Of a stretch of DNA of 64,000 nucleotides, positions 24,521 through 37,871 are shown piece after piece. How positions within the stretch are numbered: position 1 is the first letter of the stretch; each line of letters begins with the position of its first letter. A program made the position numbers and the translations under genes. The stretch is from Gammaproteobacteria bacterium. GTDB taxonomy: Bacteria > Pseudomonadota > Gammaproteobacteria > RBG-16-57-12. The notes below the pieces were generated by a model that did no database searches, had not been told where the DNA came from, and saw only the letters and a program-made list of their open reading frames with translations. The stretch covers positions 1 through 64,000 of the forward strand of contig JAFLJP010000160.1 in NCBI GenBank assembly GCA_022712945.1, written 5' to 3'.

Positions 24521-25168
24521 ATGAGTCTTTCAAGTGACATGCAAAACCTCAATCTGGATATTAATAATATTGGTTCGTGGCCAGTATGGGTGCGGGGGCT
24601 GACGATTGCACTGGTGTGCCTTGCTGTTTTGGTTGTTGGTTATATGGTTGTGATTAAACCTGAGCTTGATCGATTGTCAGCAGCTGAGTCAAAAGAGCTA
24701 AGTTTGAAAAGTGAGTTTGAACTCAAGCAGTCTAAAGCTGCCAACCTAGATCAGTATCAAGAACAGATGAAAGAGATCGAACGATCTTTTGGCACGCTTT
24801 TGCGCCAACTACCCAGTAAAACCGAAGTGGCCGATCTGCTTTCTGAAATCTCATCGATAGGTGCAGCTAATGGGTTGGAATTCAAACTGTTTCAGCCTGA
24901 AAAAGAGCAGCCCTTGGAGTTCTATGCTGAATTGCCTATTCAGCTGGAGTTGGTTGGTGAATATCACCAATTTGGTCGATTTGTCAGCGATGTGGCTCGA
25001 CTCCCCCGAATTGTCACGCTGCATGATTTTAAAATTGGCAGTACAAGCGAGGCTGGTTTTTCGATGACTGCACAAGCAAAAACCTACCGCTACCTGGATG
25101 ACGAAGAGATTGCACAGGCGAATAAAGATAAGAAAAAATCGGGCAAAAGAGCGGCGCGGAAACGATAG
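24521..25168 (+). CDS. pilO: Type IV pilus assembly protein PilO
   Basis: Position between pilN and pilP; 'QLPSKTEVADLLSEISSIGAANGLEFKLFQP'. Confidence 0.94.
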   Translation: MSLSSDMQNLNLDINNIGSWPVWVRGLTIALVCLAVLVVGYMVVIKPELDRLSAAESKELSLKSEFELKQSKAANLDQYQEQMKEIERSFGTLLRQLPSKTEVADLLSEISSIGAANGLEFKLFQPEKEQPLEFYAELPIQLELVGEYHQFGRFVSDVARLPRIVTLHDFKIGSTSEAGFSMTAQAKTYRYLDDEEIAQANKDKKKSGKRAARKR

Positions 25169-25177
25169 AGGCTACAG

Positions 25178-25732
25178 ATGTTGCATTTTGATATGAAATT
25201 AACACAAAACAATGTTGTTAGAATGGGCCTTGTTTTTATCTTTCTTTTGGGCTTGGTCGCTTGTGGTGGCGGGGCTTCTGAGGACTTGAGGGCGTATGTG
25301 GAGTCTGTGAAGGCACGCCCTGTAGGAGAGGTGGAGCCGCTACGTGACCCTGTTGTTTATGACTCTTACGGATATCAATCAGATTCTCAACGAGACCCAT
25401 TTAAGCCCTCCTTTACTGCAAGCAAAGTAGCGCCAACTAAAGCAGGAGGGAGTGCGGGTGGCCCGGATATGTCGCGTGAACGAAGTCAGTTGGAGCATTT
25501 TCCGATCGATACACTTCGCTATATTGGGAATCTACAGCAAGGAAAGGTCTCATGGGGTTTGATAAAAACACCTGATGGAGAGATAGTTCGTGTCAAATTG
25601 GGTGACTACATGGGGCAGGACTACGGTCGTGTCACTGTGGTTAATTCAGATAAAATCGAGTTGTTAGAGCTTATCCCTGACGGAATCGGTGGATGGGAAC
25701 AGCGTACAGTTTCTTTGGTTCTAAACGGGTGA
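25178..25732 (+). CDS. pilP: Type IV pilus assembly lipoprotein PilP
   Basis: Lipobox-like 'LLGLVACGG'; 'QRDPFKPSF'. Confidence 0.93.
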   Translation: MLHFDMKLTQNNVVRMGLVFIFLLGLVACGGGASEDLRAYVESVKARPVGEVEPLRDPVVYDSYGYQSDSQRDPFKPSFTASKVAPTKAGGSAGGPDMSRERSQLEHFPIDTLRYIGNLQQGKVSWGLIKTPDGEIVRVKLGDYMGQDYGRVTVVNSDKIELLELIPDGIGGWEQRTVSLVLNG

Positions 25733-25793
25733 TTAGGGAAAGTGTTAATGGGAAAAACAGACGTAATTTTCATGCAAATTGGGGTGTTATAGT

Positions 25794-28295
25794 ATGAGAC
25801 AGATAACTTTATTCATACTGCTGAGCTGTTTTTCCGGGCTCTCTGTGTCGTTACATGCGGCGGAGGCGGGGAGCTCATTGGTTTATATCGGGTATAAAGC
25901 TGAAAAAAATGCCCCAGTTGAACTTCAGTTGAGTTTCCAGGGTGATATTCCTGAACCCAGTTATTTTACCAGTACATCACCTGCTCGGATTACTTTTGAT
26001 TTTGTGGGTGTAAAAAACCAGCTGCCGTGGACATTGCCACTGAAAATAAAAGGTGGAGTCAATGCCAGTAGCGTCACGGCTGTGGAAGCGAGTGGTCGAA
26101 CCCGGGTTGTCATTAATTTGAATGAACTAGTTGGATATGAAACTCGAATCGAGAATGGGAGTTTGTTCATTAAACTTAACTCAGAAGAGGGTGTCGCCTC
26201 CTCATCCTCATCAGTGCAAGATGAAGTAAAAGCTGTTGGTGCTGAGCCGGTTGTCGAATCAGTTGTTGAGCCCGTAGCGACTATGGGTAAGGAAGCGGGC
26301 AAGCTCTCTTTGCTTCAAATAAAGCAACAAATGATCGCTGATCGAAAGTTGCAACTTCGGTTGCTTTTTGATGGCGGCATCCCCAAGGTGAGTGAGTTCT
26401 CTATTGATAACCCACCTCGATTGGTCTTTGATTTGGAAGGTGTTACCAGTGAATTGAAAAATAATAATATAGAGCTGGGTATTGGTGCGGTGAAAGGCGT
26501 TGATGCCGTAGAAGTCAGTGGGCGAACTCGCATTGTTATCAGCTTGGTTGATTCTGTGAATTATGAAGTTAGTTCGATGGGTAGTGAGCTGTTAATAACA
26601 TTTGACAGTCCGAACTCGGGTCGTGAGTTGGTGTCACTATCTGATGAGCATGAAATTAATGCTATCGATTTCCGTCGTGGTGATGATGGACAAGGCCGTA
26701 TCATTGTGAAACTGTCTAGCCAAAATGTTGTCACTGATACTCGTTTAGTGGGCAAAAAAGTGATTGTTGATTTTATGAATACAGCACTGCCTACCGGGCT
26801 GGCTAAACGGTATGATGTTTTGGATTTTGCAACACCAGTAAAGTCTATCGATGCTAATGCTAAGGCCACGGCTGGTTACACCCGTCTTGTGGTTACTATG
26901 AAAGATGACTTTGAGCATCTGGCCTTCCAGGCAGCAAAGCAGTTCACATTGGAAGTGAAATCACCACAAACCAATAAAAAAATCGGTGGAGTTGATGGTG
27001 AATACATTGGTGACAAACTGTCATTGAATTTTCAAGATATTGAAGTCAGGGCCGTCTTGCAGTTGATTGCTGACTTTACCGGCTTGAATATGGTCGCAAG
27101 CGACACAGTGACTGGTAATTTAACCCTTCGACTTAAAAATGTTCCGTGGGATCAGGCGCTGGAAATTATTCTGCGCACAAAAGGGTTGGCGATGCGACAA
27201 GAGGGTAATGTTATTCTGGTCGCACCCAGTGAAGAAGTGGCCGCACGTGAAAAAATGGAGCTCGAATCCCAGAGGCAATTGGAAGATCTCGAGGCGATTA
27301 GAACCGAATTGATACAGGTGAATTACGCAAAAGCAACAGAACTTGTGAATTTACTGTCTGATGGTGAGGGTTTACTCTCGGCACGCGGCAAGGTGAGTGT
27401 CGACGAACGTACCAACACGCTGTTGGTTAGTGATATTACGGAAAAACGTGAAAATATTCGTGAGTTGATCGGTCGTTTGGATGTTCCTATTCGTCAAGTG
27501 ATGATTGATTCGCGTATTGTTATTGCCAGTAGTAATTTTTCGCGGGATCTTGGTGCGCGCTTTGGGGTGACCAATGTTGATCGACAGGGTGATAATCTGT
27601 TTATGACCTCGGGGTCATCACGTGCTGTCGGCTCAACAATGGTTGGTTCTGCATTGGATTCATCAATTAATGGCGTTCAGGTACCTACGGGTGATGGCAA
27701 TTACACGGATCGCTTAAATGTGAATATGCCGGTATCTGCGGCGAATGCAGGGCGATTTGCTCTCTCCATACTGAGTGGTGGTTCATTGCTTGATTTGGAA
27801 ATTTCAGCACTGCAGGCCGAAGGCCGGGGTGAAGTGGTTTCAAGTCCACGTGTTGTGACTTCCAATGGTAAAGAAGCATTGATAGAGCAAGGTACCGAAA
27901 TTCCTTACCGTGAGGCATCATCAAGTGGTGCAGCGACAATTTCCTTTAAAAAGGCAGTTCTCAGTTTGACGGTTACACCACAAATTACTCCAGATGATCG
28001 AGTGCTAATGGATTTGCGAGTAAGCAAGGACTCTGTTGGTGAAGTGTTTGCAAATGTTCCAAGCATTGATACCAAAGAGGTGAGAAGTCAGGTTCTGGTT
28101 AACAATGGTGATACGGTTGTCTTGGGTGGGGTATATGAGCAAACCAAGCTGGAAGGTGTCAGCAAAGTTCCTCTGTTGGGTGATCTGCCCATATTAGGTG
28201 CGTTATTCCGTAATACCTCAAAACAAGATGATAAAGTTGAATTGTTGATCTTTGTCACACCAAAAATTCTGAAAGAGGGTGGGCGTCTTCAGTAG
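25794..28295 (+). CDS. pilQ: Type IV pilus secretin PilQ (AMIN, STN, secretin)
   Basis: 'ISLNFQDIEVRAVLQLIADFTGLNMV'-type and 'VPLLGDLPILGALFRNTSKQDDKVELLIFVTPKIL' secretin signature. ATG at 25794 preferred over the TTG at 25779. Confidence 0.96.
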   Translation: MRQITLFILLSCFSGLSVSLHAAEAGSSLVYIGYKAEKNAPVELQLSFQGDIPEPSYFTSTSPARITFDFVGVKNQLPWTLPLKIKGGVNASSVTAVEASGRTRVVINLNELVGYETRIENGSLFIKLNSEEGVASSSSSVQDEVKAVGAEPVVESVVEPVATMGKEAGKLSLLQIKQQMIADRKLQLRLLFDGGIPKVSEFSIDNPPRLVFDLEGVTSELKNNNIELGIGAVKGVDAVEVSGRTRIVISLVDSVNYEVSSMGSELLITFDSPNSGRELVSLSDEHEINAIDFRRGDDGQGRIIVKLSSQNVVTDTRLVGKKVIVDFMNTALPTGLAKRYDVLDFATPVKSIDANAKATAGYTRLVVTMKDDFEHLAFQAAKQFTLEVKSPQTNKKIGGVDGEYIGDKLSLNFQDIEVRAVLQLIADFTGLNMVASDTVTGNLTLRLKNVPWDQALEIILRTKGLAMRQEGNVILVAPSEEVAAREKMELESQRQLEDLEAIRTELIQVNYAKATELVNLLSDGEGLLSARGKVSVDERTNTLLVSDITEKRENIRELIGRLDVPIRQVMIDSRIVIASSNFSRDLGARFGVTNVDRQGDNLFMTSGSSRAVGSTMVGSALDSSINGVQVPTGDGNYTDRLNVNMPVSAANAGRFALSILSGGSLLDLEISALQAEGRGEVVSSPRVVTSNGKEALIEQGTEIPYREASSSGAATISFKKAVLSLTVTPQITPDDRVLMDLRVSKDSVGEVFANVPSIDTKEVRSQVLVNNGDTVVLGGVYEQTKLEGVSKVPLLGDLPILGALFRNTSKQDDKVELLIFVTPKILKEGGRLQ

Positions 28296-28350
28296 CGGTT
28301 GTTTGGACTGCTGTGCGTTCGCTTTATTTTTATTGGGTAAGGGTTGGGTC

Positions 28351-28893
28351 TTGTCAAAACGGTTTCATGATGGGTTGAATATTGTATTGGTTGGCCCAAT
28401 GGGGGTTGGTAAAACGACGATTGGTCGCCATCTTGCGAAAAATCTTAAAATGCGTTTCATTGATAGTGATCGTGAAATTGAACGCCAAATGGGCGTCGAT
28501 GTCCCGTTGATTTTTGAACTTGAAGGTGAAAGCGGTTTCCGTAAACGAGAGTCTTCTGTTATTGAGGCATTGACCTCACAGCATGATCTGGTTTTGGCTA
28601 CCGGCGGTGGTGCTGTTTTAGATGCCCGCAGTCGAGAGCTGATGCGTTGTAATAGTATTGTTATCTACTTGAGTGCAAGTGTTGACCATCTACTCGAACG
28701 AACAGCTAAAGATACTAAGCGACCACTACTGCAAACCGCTAATCCAAGGGCGCGCATACAAGAGCTTTTGGCATTCAGAGAGCCCTTATACCAAGACGTG
28801 GCCGATTTTGTGGTTAATACCGGTAACCGAACAGTGAAGGCAGTAATAAAAGAGATATTGGCTCAAATACCAATAAAGTGTAGCCCACAGTAG
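28351..28893 (+). CDS. aroK: Shikimate kinase
   Basis: 'NIVLVGPMGVGKTTIGRHLAKNLKMRFIDSDREIERQMGVDVPLIFELEGESGFRKRE'. Start uncertain (TTG at 28351 proposed; the ORF opens at 28279). Confidence 0.93.
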   Translation: MSKRFHDGLNIVLVGPMGVGKTTIGRHLAKNLKMRFIDSDREIERQMGVDVPLIFELEGESGFRKRESSVIEALTSQHDLVLATGGGAVLDARSRELMRCNSIVIYLSASVDHLLERTAKDTKRPLLQTANPRARIQELLAFREPLYQDVADFVVNTGNRTVKAVIKEILAQIPIKCSPQ

Positions 28894-28912
28894 TAGGATC
28901 TAACGACTTAAA

Positions 28913-30001
28913 ATGAACACATTAACAGTTGACCTGGGTGATCGAAGTTACCCCATCTATATTGGTCAGGGGCTTCTTTCTGACGCCTCATTGTTGCAGT
29001 CACACATTGTTGGCAATGAAGTTTTGGTGGTGAGCAACGTTAAGGTTGCACCACTTTACCTAGGCAGTGTGCTGATATCGTTGAAAGGGAAAAAGGTCGA
29101 AAGCGTTATATTGCCTGATGGTGAATGCTACAAAAACCTGGAGATACTGAACCGGATTTTTGATGCGTTGCTTGAGCGCCACTTTGGTCGAAAGGTGACT
29201 TTGATTGCTCTTGGTGGTGGTGTTATTGGCGATATGACCGGTTTTGCTGCAGCCTGTTACCAGCGTGGTGTGGCGTTCATTCAAATACCAACGACACTAC
29301 TCTCTCAAGTTGACTCCTCGGTCGGCGGCAAGACCGGCGTCAACCATCCCATGGGAAAAAACATGATTGGCGCATTTCACCAGCCTCAATGTGTTATTGC
29401 CGACACTAATACTTTGAATACACTCGATGATTGTCAGCTTAGCTCAGGGATTGCCGAGGTGATTAAATATGGCTTGATCAATGACAAGTCATTTTTTTCA
29501 TGGATTGAGCACAACATCGAAAAACTGTTAATCCGCGATCATGAAGCATTAGCCTATGCCATTGAACGCTCTTGTCGAGACAAGGCGGCCATTGTTGCAG
29601 AAGATGAGCGTGAAAGCGGTGTAAGAGCGTTACTTAACTTAGGCCACACGTTTGGACATGCCATAGAAACGGGGATGGGCTACGGTGCGTGGTTGCACGG
29701 CGAGGCTGTGGCTGTTGGCATGTTGATGGCCGCCGATCTTTCAATGCGGATGGGTTGGATCAGTGCTGATGATCTACATCGGATTGATAATTTATTGGAT
29801 CGCTCCGGGTTGCCAACCCGAGCCCCCGTTGATATGACAGAGCAGCGCTTTCTCTCTCTGATGTCAGTGGATAAGAAAGTGGAAAATGGGCATTTGCGAT
29901 TGGTTTTGATGCGAAGCCTGGGAGGGTCAATTATTAGCTCAGATTTTTCACACGTACTGCTCGCGGAAACGGTTAATGCACACCACGCTATTTCAGCCTA
30001 A
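28913..30001 (+). CDS. aroB: 3-dehydroquinate synthase
   Basis: '[60 protein letters not shown]'. Confidence 0.97.
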   Translation: MNTLTVDLGDRSYPIYIGQGLLSDASLLQSHIVGNEVLVVSNVKVAPLYLGSVLISLKGKKVESVILPDGECYKNLEILNRIFDALLERHFGRKVTLIALGGGVIGDMTGFAAACYQRGVAFIQIPTTLLSQVDSSVGGKTGVNHPMGKNMIGAFHQPQCVIADTNTLNTLDDCQLSSGIAEVIKYGLINDKSFFSWIEHNIEKLLIRDHEALAYAIERSCRDKAAIVAEDERESGVRALLNLGHTFGHAIETGMGYGAWLHGEAVAVGMLMAADLSMRMGWISADDLHRIDNLLDRSGLPTRAPVDMTEQRFLSLMSVDKKVENGHLRLVLMRSLGGSIISSDFSHVLLAETVNAHHAISA

Positions 30002-30056
30002 ATCTAACCCAACTTATTCAGCGTTTCCTTAATATTTCTACCAAACGGCAAAAATT

Positions 30057-30317
30057 ATGCGTATCTATATGCAACGTCAGCCAGAAGGTCAAAAAGCGGC
30101 TCGCTATTTCCAGTTGGTTTTGCATGAAGATCTCATAGAGGGATGGCATTTGCTGGTTGAACATGGCATGCAAGGCAGTGCTGGGCGCGTGCGTCGAGAG
30201 CATTTTGATGCTTGGGATGAGGCGCTTGATCAATTGATGAAAATAAGAGACTTGCAGATAAAGCGGGGGTACAGGGTGATGTATGTGCAAGGAGAGGCCC
30301 CATCTAAGGGCGAATAA
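30057..30317 (+). CDS. Small WGR-domain-like protein
   Basis: 86 aa; 'ARYFQLVLHEDLIEGWHLLVEHGMQGSAGRVRREHFDAWDEALDQLMKIRDLQIKRGY' WGR-like pattern. Confidence 0.65.
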   Translation: MRIYMQRQPEGQKAARYFQLVLHEDLIEGWHLLVEHGMQGSAGRVRREHFDAWDEALDQLMKIRDLQIKRGYRVMYVQGEAPSKGE

Positions 30318-30320
30318 CAG

Positions 30321-31592
30321 ATGAGCAATGTGAAAATTTCTCCAATGCGTGATCTTTCTATTGATGACGTTGAATGTCAGGCCATAAGGTTTGCATGGGA
30401 GTACTCCGCTTCAGTTCTGGTGCTTCGAGGAAGCGAAGGGGTGGTTGATGGTGTGATTCGGCACATTAACCATGACATGGATAGTCACCATAAAATGGCG
30501 CGAATTGACTCTGTTTTCCCAGAAGATGAGGCTTCATTCGTGACATTTTTGGTAGACAGCTGGGGTTTGAGTCAGGGCCAGTGTGCTGGTGGTGATTTGG
30601 CGACACTTGTTGGCGGTATAGAAAAAAACCAACGCATGGGTGCTCGCTACCTACTACAGGTAGGCGATGCAGATGCCTTTGCAGATGAGCACTGGCGGCT
30701 GTTGCGTACACTTTGTCAGCTAGGTGGTGGGCTGTTTGGAGTGATGCTGGGTGGCAGGCAGCTGGAAGAGCGTTGTGAGAAGTTTCTTATCCCTTTTGGA
30801 ATACCCTGTCTCTACCATCATCTCGGTAACAATTCATTAGCAAACTTGGCAGTCAGTGCCAAAGATGCAATAGTGCCACCCGATGTAAATTCCTCTGCAA
30901 ATAAAGGTAGGCCGTGGTATCGAAGCTTCTATGTGATTATGATTGCTATCGTATTATTAACACTGCTGTTCTTTCAGCAAAAAATAAACCAGTGGATGGT
31001 CGCGCCTCAATTAGCTGTGATTGAGTCCGAATCGCTACCAACAGCAAGCTCTATTGATAAGGGTGTCGTTGTTCCTGATGGTATCGAAAGAGAATTGCCG
31101 CTAAAAGAAAAAATGGTGATAAGTCGTGTTGTAGCATCGCATCCGACTGTTGATGATGTGCGCGCCGTGAGTGAAAAAACAGCTGAAGAGAGTGTGGGTA
31201 CATTGGCTGATATTGCAGCAAAAGAGCCAGTGTCGGTGGTTGGCGAGACAAAGCCTGTAGCTGCTACTTCCCCAAAGGAAGATGACAAATTAAAAACAAA
31301 AAGCTGGATACTCTCCCAGTCATCTCAAGATTATACGCTGCATGTGATGAGTGTTCGTAGTGAGCAGCGCTTGCGAAAATTGATTACAGACAAAAAGCTG
31401 GAAGATAAGGCTGCCTACTATAAAGCAAAACGAAAAAGTGGTGCGTGGTTTGTTTTATTGATTGGGCACTACTCGGATGAGAGTAAGGCTAAAAGAGATA
31501 TTCCAGAGCTGGAAAAACAGCTTAATGTCAAGGGTATTCTACTCCGAAAGTTTGAATATTCTCAAAAGGATATTGCGGCAAGCAGATCGTAG
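30321..31592 (+). CDS. SPOR-domain protein (DamX-like position downstream of aroB)
   Basis: Single TM 'FYVIMIAIVLLTLLFF' and C-terminal SPOR-like 'YTLHVMSVRSEQRLRKLITDKKLEDKAAYYKAKRKSGAWFVLLIGHYSDESKAKRDIPELEKQL'. Confidence 0.85.
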   Translation: MSNVKISPMRDLSIDDVECQAIRFAWEYSASVLVLRGSEGVVDGVIRHINHDMDSHHKMARIDSVFPEDEASFVTFLVDSWGLSQGQCAGGDLATLVGGIEKNQRMGARYLLQVGDADAFADEHWRLLRTLCQLGGGLFGVMLGGRQLEERCEKFLIPFGIPCLYHHLGNNSLANLAVSAKDAIVPPDVNSSANKGRPWYRSFYVIMIAIVLLTLLFFQQKINQWMVAPQLAVIESESLPTASSIDKGVVVPDGIERELPLKEKMVISRVVASHPTVDDVRAVSEKTAEESVGTLADIAAKEPVSVVGETKPVAATSPKEDDKLKTKSWILSQSSQDYTLHVMSVRSEQRLRKLITDKKLEDKAAYYKAKRKSGAWFVLLIGHYSDESKAKRDIPELEKQLNVKGILLRKFEYSQKDIAASRS

Positions 31593-31860
31593 TCAACCTG
31601 CCTGTTTCTCCCCATTCTCTGTCGAAACCGCTCAACCACAAAGCTTCCTGCTTCTGCTCCAGATCAACCATTCCCTGTCTCTGTTCGGTAATCTGCCATC
31701 GAATGACTGACGAAACACCTCTTGGAATATCGCATATCAATTGAATGTATCTGCTGGCGAATGTATAATCTCGAACCCTTTCGTCGTGAGATAGTCTGCC
31801 GATCGGTAGCCTCTATCCCGACGTAGTTCAAGAAAACAGCATGGTGCAGAGAATCCAGAT

Positions 31861-34800
31861 ATGAATAGGCAGCCAAAAGAGAACGGCCTTTACCGCAGTC
31901 AATTTGAAAAAGATAACTGTGGTTTTGGTTTGATTGCCCAAATGGACAACAAACCGAGCCACTGGGTTGTTAAGACCTCGATTGAGGCACTTGCGCGTTT
32001 AACACACCGTGGTGCTGTAGCTGCCGATGGCAAATCCGGCGATGGCTGCGGTCTCTTGCTGCGTAAGCCAGATGCATTTTTGCGTGCCGCTGCGGCTGAC
32101 TTGGGCTACAAATTGACCGATCTTTATGCGGTGGGTATGGTGTTTATGAGCCAAGAGAGTGACTTGGCCGATACTGCTCGTAGGCAACTGGAAAGTGAAA
32201 TATCCAAAGAGGGCCTGGTTGTTGTTGGTTGGCGTGTTGTACCAACAGATTCGAGCGCTTGTGGTGAAGAGTCACTGCAAAGTATGCCGCAAATTGAACA
32301 GATTTTTGTAAACGCCCCGGCAGATATGGCAGAGGCCGACTTTGAACGCCACCTCTACATTGCCCGTCGCCGCACGGAAAAGGCGCTTGAAACCAATGAT
32401 CCGGTCTTCTACATCCCAACACTGTCATCACGGGTTATCTCGTTCAAAGGTCTGGTATTACCGGAAAACCTGCCGGTTTTTTACAAGGACTTGAATGAGG
32501 AGAGCCTAGCCTCTTCGACTGCGGTTTTCCACCAGCGCTTTTCGACCAATACCTGGCCCCAATGGCGCTTGGCTCAGCCATTCCGCTATCTGGCACACAA
32601 TGGTGAAATCAATACCGTACAGGGCAACCGCTTCTGGTCATTGGCCCGTGGACATAAATTTGAGACGCCACTGCTGCCGATGGAAGATATTCGTCCACTG
32701 GTCAGCTTGAGTGGCTCTGATTCAAACAGTATGGATAATATGCTGGAGGCTCTACTGGCTGGTGGGATGGACATCTTCCGTGCCATGCGTCTATTGGTGC
32801 CACCGGCGTGGCAAAATGTTGCGAATATGGATCCCGACCTGCGCGCATTTTATGAATACAGCTCGATGCATATGGAGCCGTGGGATGGCCCAGCGGGTAT
32901 CGTATTGACCGATGGCCGTTATGCCGCATGTACCTTGGATCGAAATGGCTTGCGCCCTGCCCGTTATGTGATCACCAAAGATCGTCACATCACACTGGCC
33001 TCTGAAATTGGTGTTTACGACTATGCACCGGAAGATGTTGTGGCAAAAGGGCGGTTGAAGCCCGGTCAGATGCTGGCGGTTGATACCGACTCAGGCAAAC
33101 TTTTATTGCCAGAAGATGTTGATAACATGCTGAAATCACGCCACCCCTACAAAGAGTGGATGTCTAAAAATGCCAAGCATCTGAAATCAAATCTGAGTGG
33201 AGAGAATGCCGGTAGCAGCTCTCTGAGTGCCGATGAGTTGAGTGTTTACGAAAAACAGTTTCAGGTCAGTTACGAAGAGCGGGAACAGGTACTACGTGTA
33301 CTGGCAGAAAGTGGCCAGGAAGCAGTGGGCTCGATGGGTGATGATACACCGCTGGCGGTGCTCTCTCGCCAGGTTCGCTCGCCCTACGACTATTTCCGCC
33401 AGCAGTTTGCCCAAGTAACCAACCCACCCATCGACCCCATTCGTGAGGCGGTGGTGATGTCGTTGGAGACCTGCCTGGGTCGTGAGCTGAATATGTTTGA
33501 AGAGACCGCTGAACACGCTGATCGTCTGTTGGTGGAATCCCCGGTGTTATCCCATAACAAATACCAGCAGTTGCTCAATATGAAGGGTGATGGATACGCC
33601 AATGTGCGTATTGACCTGAATCGTCAAGGCAGCTTGAAACAAGCCGTCAAGGCGATCTGTGATGAGGCGGTTGCGGCGGTCAAGAGCGGTAAGGTGGTGG
33701 TGGTACTTTCCGATCGGGGTATCAGTGAGGAGAAGAGGCCGGTACATGCGGCGCTGGCCACTGGCGCAGTACATCACCGTTTGATTGACGAAGGCTTGCG
33801 TTGCGATGCCAATATTGTTGTTGAGACTGCATCGGCACGTGATCCACACGGTTTTGCGGTGCTGATTGGTTACGGAGCAACCGCCGTTTACCCTTACCTC
33901 GCCTACGAAACCCTGTGTGACATGGTGAAACAGGGTACGATTTCAGGCTTGGCACCTTCAGTGGTTGAAAGCAACTACCGCAAAGGGATCGGTAAAGGTC
34001 TCTACAAAATTATCTCAAAAATGGGCATCTCAACCATCGGCTCTTATCGTGGCGCGCAGCTGTTTGAAGCGGTGGGCTTGAATCGTGAGGTGGTTGATCT
34101 CTGCTTCAAGGGGACAGTTGCCCGGATTCAGGGCTCCGATTTTGATGACCTTGAAGGTGATAATGACAAACTCCATCAGCAGGCGTGGAACCCTCGCAAG
34201 GCAATTTCTCAAGGCGGCCTGTTGAAGTATGTGCACGGTGGAGAAGACCACGCCTATAACCCCGATGTGGTCAAAACACTACAGGATGCGGTCGATTCGG
34301 GTGACTACGCCGACTGGCAAAAACATACAGATTTGGTTAACAACCGCGCCCCCATCTCATTGCGCGACATGCTCAAATTGAAAACTGCTGATGCGATCTC
34401 GATTGATGAGGTTGAGCCAGCCGATGAAATCTATAAACGTTTTGATTCCGCCGCAATGTCACTGGGTGCACTGTCACCAGAGGCCCACGAGACGCTGGCC
34501 GAGGCGATGAACAGCCTGGGTGCCCGCTCAAATTCGGGTGAGGGTGGTGAAGACCCGATCCGTTACGGCACCGTGAAACGTTCTAAAATAAAGCAGATCG
34601 CCTCCGGTCGATTTGGTGTCACACCGGCCTACCTGCGCAGTGCTGAAGTGCTGCAAATTAAAGTGGCGCAAGGTGCCAAACCAGGCGAGGGCGGTCAACT
34701 GCCGGGGCACAAAGTTAATGATTTGATTGCAACGTTGCGTTACTGCAAGCCGGGTGTCGGGCTTATTTCACCACCGCCGCACCATGATATTTACTCAATT

Positions 34801-36312
34801 GAAGATCTGTCGCAGCTGATCTATGACCTGAAGCAGGTTAACCCCCAGGCATTGGTTTCTGTAAAACTGGTGGCCGAAGCGGGAGTTGGCACCATCGCTG
34901 CCGGTGTGGCGAAAGCGTACGCTGATTTGATTACTATCTCCGGTTTTGACGGCGGCACCGGCGCATCACCGCTCACTTCAGTAAAGTATTGTGGTGGTCC
35001 GTGGGAGCTGGGGCTGGCTGAAACTCATCAAATTCTGCGTGCCAACAACCTGCGTGACAAGGTGCGGGTGCAGACGGATGGTGGCTTGAAAACCGGTCTG
35101 GATGTGATCAAAGCCGCCATTCTGGGGGCAGAGAGCTTTGGCTTTGGTACTGGGCCAATGGTGGCGATGGGTTGTAAATACCTGCGCATCTGCCACCTGA
35201 ATAACTGCGCCACCGGTATCGCAACCCAGAACAACATCCTGCGTAAAGAGTACTACACCGGAACGGTGGAGAAGGTGATGAACTACTTCCGCTTTATTGC
35301 TGAAGATGTTCGCCAGATCATGGCCTCTCTGGGTGTTCGCACACTGCCGGAGTTGATTGGTCGGGTAGATCTGTTTGAAGTGATTGAAGGTGAAACCGCC
35401 AAGCAGGCACGACTCGATTTGAGTCCGCTGTTAGTGGTGGGCGATGAGAGCCAGCCACAATACTGTGTTGAACCCAAAAATGAGCCATTCGATAAGGGTG
35501 AAACAGCAGAGAAGATGGTGGCAGATGCTTTGTCGGCCATTGAGAACAAACAGGGTGGTGAGTTTAGCTACTCGGTGAGAAATACCGACCGTTCGATCGG
35601 TGCACGCCTCTCCGGTGAGATAGCGATCAGACACAGCAATCTCGGGATGTCAGATAACCCGATCACCCTCCGGCTCACCGGTACCGCAGGGCAATCATTT
35701 GGTGTATGGAATGCCGGTGGTCTGGATATGTATCTCGAAGGCGATGCCAACGACTATGTTGGTAAGGGCATGGCGGGTGGAAAATTAGTGATCTATCCAC
35801 CAAAACAGAGTACTTTCAAAAGCCACGAGACAACCATTATCGGCAACACCTGCCTGTACGGTGCCACCGGTGGCAAACTGCTAGCGGCGGGCCTGGCCGG
35901 TGAGCGCTTTGCGGTGCGTAATTCGGGTGCCCATGCGGTGGTAGAGGGAATTGGTGATCACGGAGCGGAGTATATGACCGGTGGCATGTTGGCAATATTA
36001 GGTCAGAGCGGTGTTAACTTTGGTGCCGGTATGACCGGCGGATTCGCCTATGTTCTGGATGAAGATAACAGCTTCGTTGATCGCTACAACCATGAACTGA
36101 TTGACATACACCGTGTGGGCACCGAATCGATGGAGGCTTACCGCAACCACCTGTACAGCGTGATAGAAGAGTTTGTGAACGAAACCGGCAGTGCCCGGGG
36201 CCAATCTATTTTGGATAACTTTGCGGGTATGGTTGGCAAATTCTGGCTGGTTAAGCCGAAGGCAGCAGAGTTGGCATCCTTGCTGGAAGATATGCAAAAA
36301 GCAGCGGCCTAA
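31861..36312 (+). CDS. gltB: Glutamate synthase large subunit
   Basis: 1483 aa; '[18 protein letters not shown]', '[50 protein letters not shown]'. Confidence 0.98.
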   Translation: MNRQPKENGLYRSQFEKDNCGFGLIAQMDNKPSHWVVKTSIEALARLTHRGAVAADGKSGDGCGLLLRKPDAFLRAAAADLGYKLTDLYAVGMVFMSQESDLADTARRQLESEISKEGLVVVGWRVVPTDSSACGEESLQSMPQIEQIFVNAPADMAEADFERHLYIARRRTEKALETNDPVFYIPTLSSRVISFKGLVLPENLPVFYKDLNEESLASSTAVFHQRFSTNTWPQWRLAQPFRYLAHNGEINTVQGNRFWSLARGHKFETPLLPMEDIRPLVSLSGSDSNSMDNMLEALLAGGMDIFRAMRLLVPPAWQNVANMDPDLRAFYEYSSMHMEPWDGPAGIVLTDGRYAACTLDRNGLRPARYVITKDRHITLASEIGVYDYAPEDVVAKGRLKPGQMLAVDTDSGKLLLPEDVDNMLKSRHPYKEWMSKNAKHLKSNLSGENAGSSSLSADELSVYEKQFQVSYEEREQVLRVLAESGQEAVGSMGDDTPLAVLSRQVRSPYDYFRQQFAQVTNPPIDPIREAVVMSLETCLGRELNMFEETAEHADRLLVESPVLSHNKYQQLLNMKGDGYANVRIDLNRQGSLKQAVKAICDEAVAAVKSGKVVVVLSDRGISEEKRPVHAALATGAVHHRLIDEGLRCDANIVVETASARDPHGFAVLIGYGATAVYPYLAYETLCDMVKQGTISGLAPSVVESNYRKGIGKGLYKIISKMGISTIGSYRGAQLFEAVGLNREVVDLCFKGTVARIQGSDFDDLEGDNDKLHQQAWNPRKAISQGGLLKYVHGGEDHAYNPDVVKTLQDAVDSGDYADWQKHTDLVNNRAPISLRDMLKLKTADAISIDEVEPADEIYKRFDSAAMSLGALSPEAHETLAEAMNSLGARSNSGEGGEDPIRYGTVKRSKIKQIASGRFGVTPAYLRSAEVLQIKVAQGAKPGEGGQLPGHKVNDLIATLRYCKPGVGLISPPPHHDIYSIEDLSQLIYDLKQVNPQALVSVKLVAEAGVGTIAAGVAKAYADLITISGFDGGTGASPLTSVKYCGGPWELGLAETHQILRANNLRDKVRVQTDGGLKTGLDVIKAAILGAESFGFGTGPMVAMGCKYLRICHLNNCATGIATQNNILRKEYYTGTVEKVMNYFRFIAEDVRQIMASLGVRTLPELIGRVDLFEVIEGETAKQARLDLSPLLVVGDESQPQYCVEPKNEPFDKGETAEKMVADALSAIENKQGGEFSYSVRNTDRSIGARLSGEIAIRHSNLGMSDNPITLRLTGTAGQSFGVWNAGGLDMYLEGDANDYVGKGMAGGKLVIYPPKQSTFKSHETTIIGNTCLYGATGGKLLAAGLAGERFAVRNSGAHAVVEGIGDHGAEYMTGGMLAILGQSGVNFGAGMTGGFAYVLDEDNSFVDRYNHELIDIHRVGTESMEAYRNHLYSVIEEFVNETGSARGQSILDNFAGMVGKFWLVKPKAAELASLLEDMQKAAA

Positions 36313-37758
<1,446 letters not shown>

Positions 37759-37871
37759 AAGACCCGGATGTTTTATGTATTATTGGGGTTGATCTCTTTT
37801 GTTTATGTTCGACAGGCTCTGTGTTTAACGACAAGGGTCTTAAAAAATTATTTTGCGGGAAAGGAATTTAG

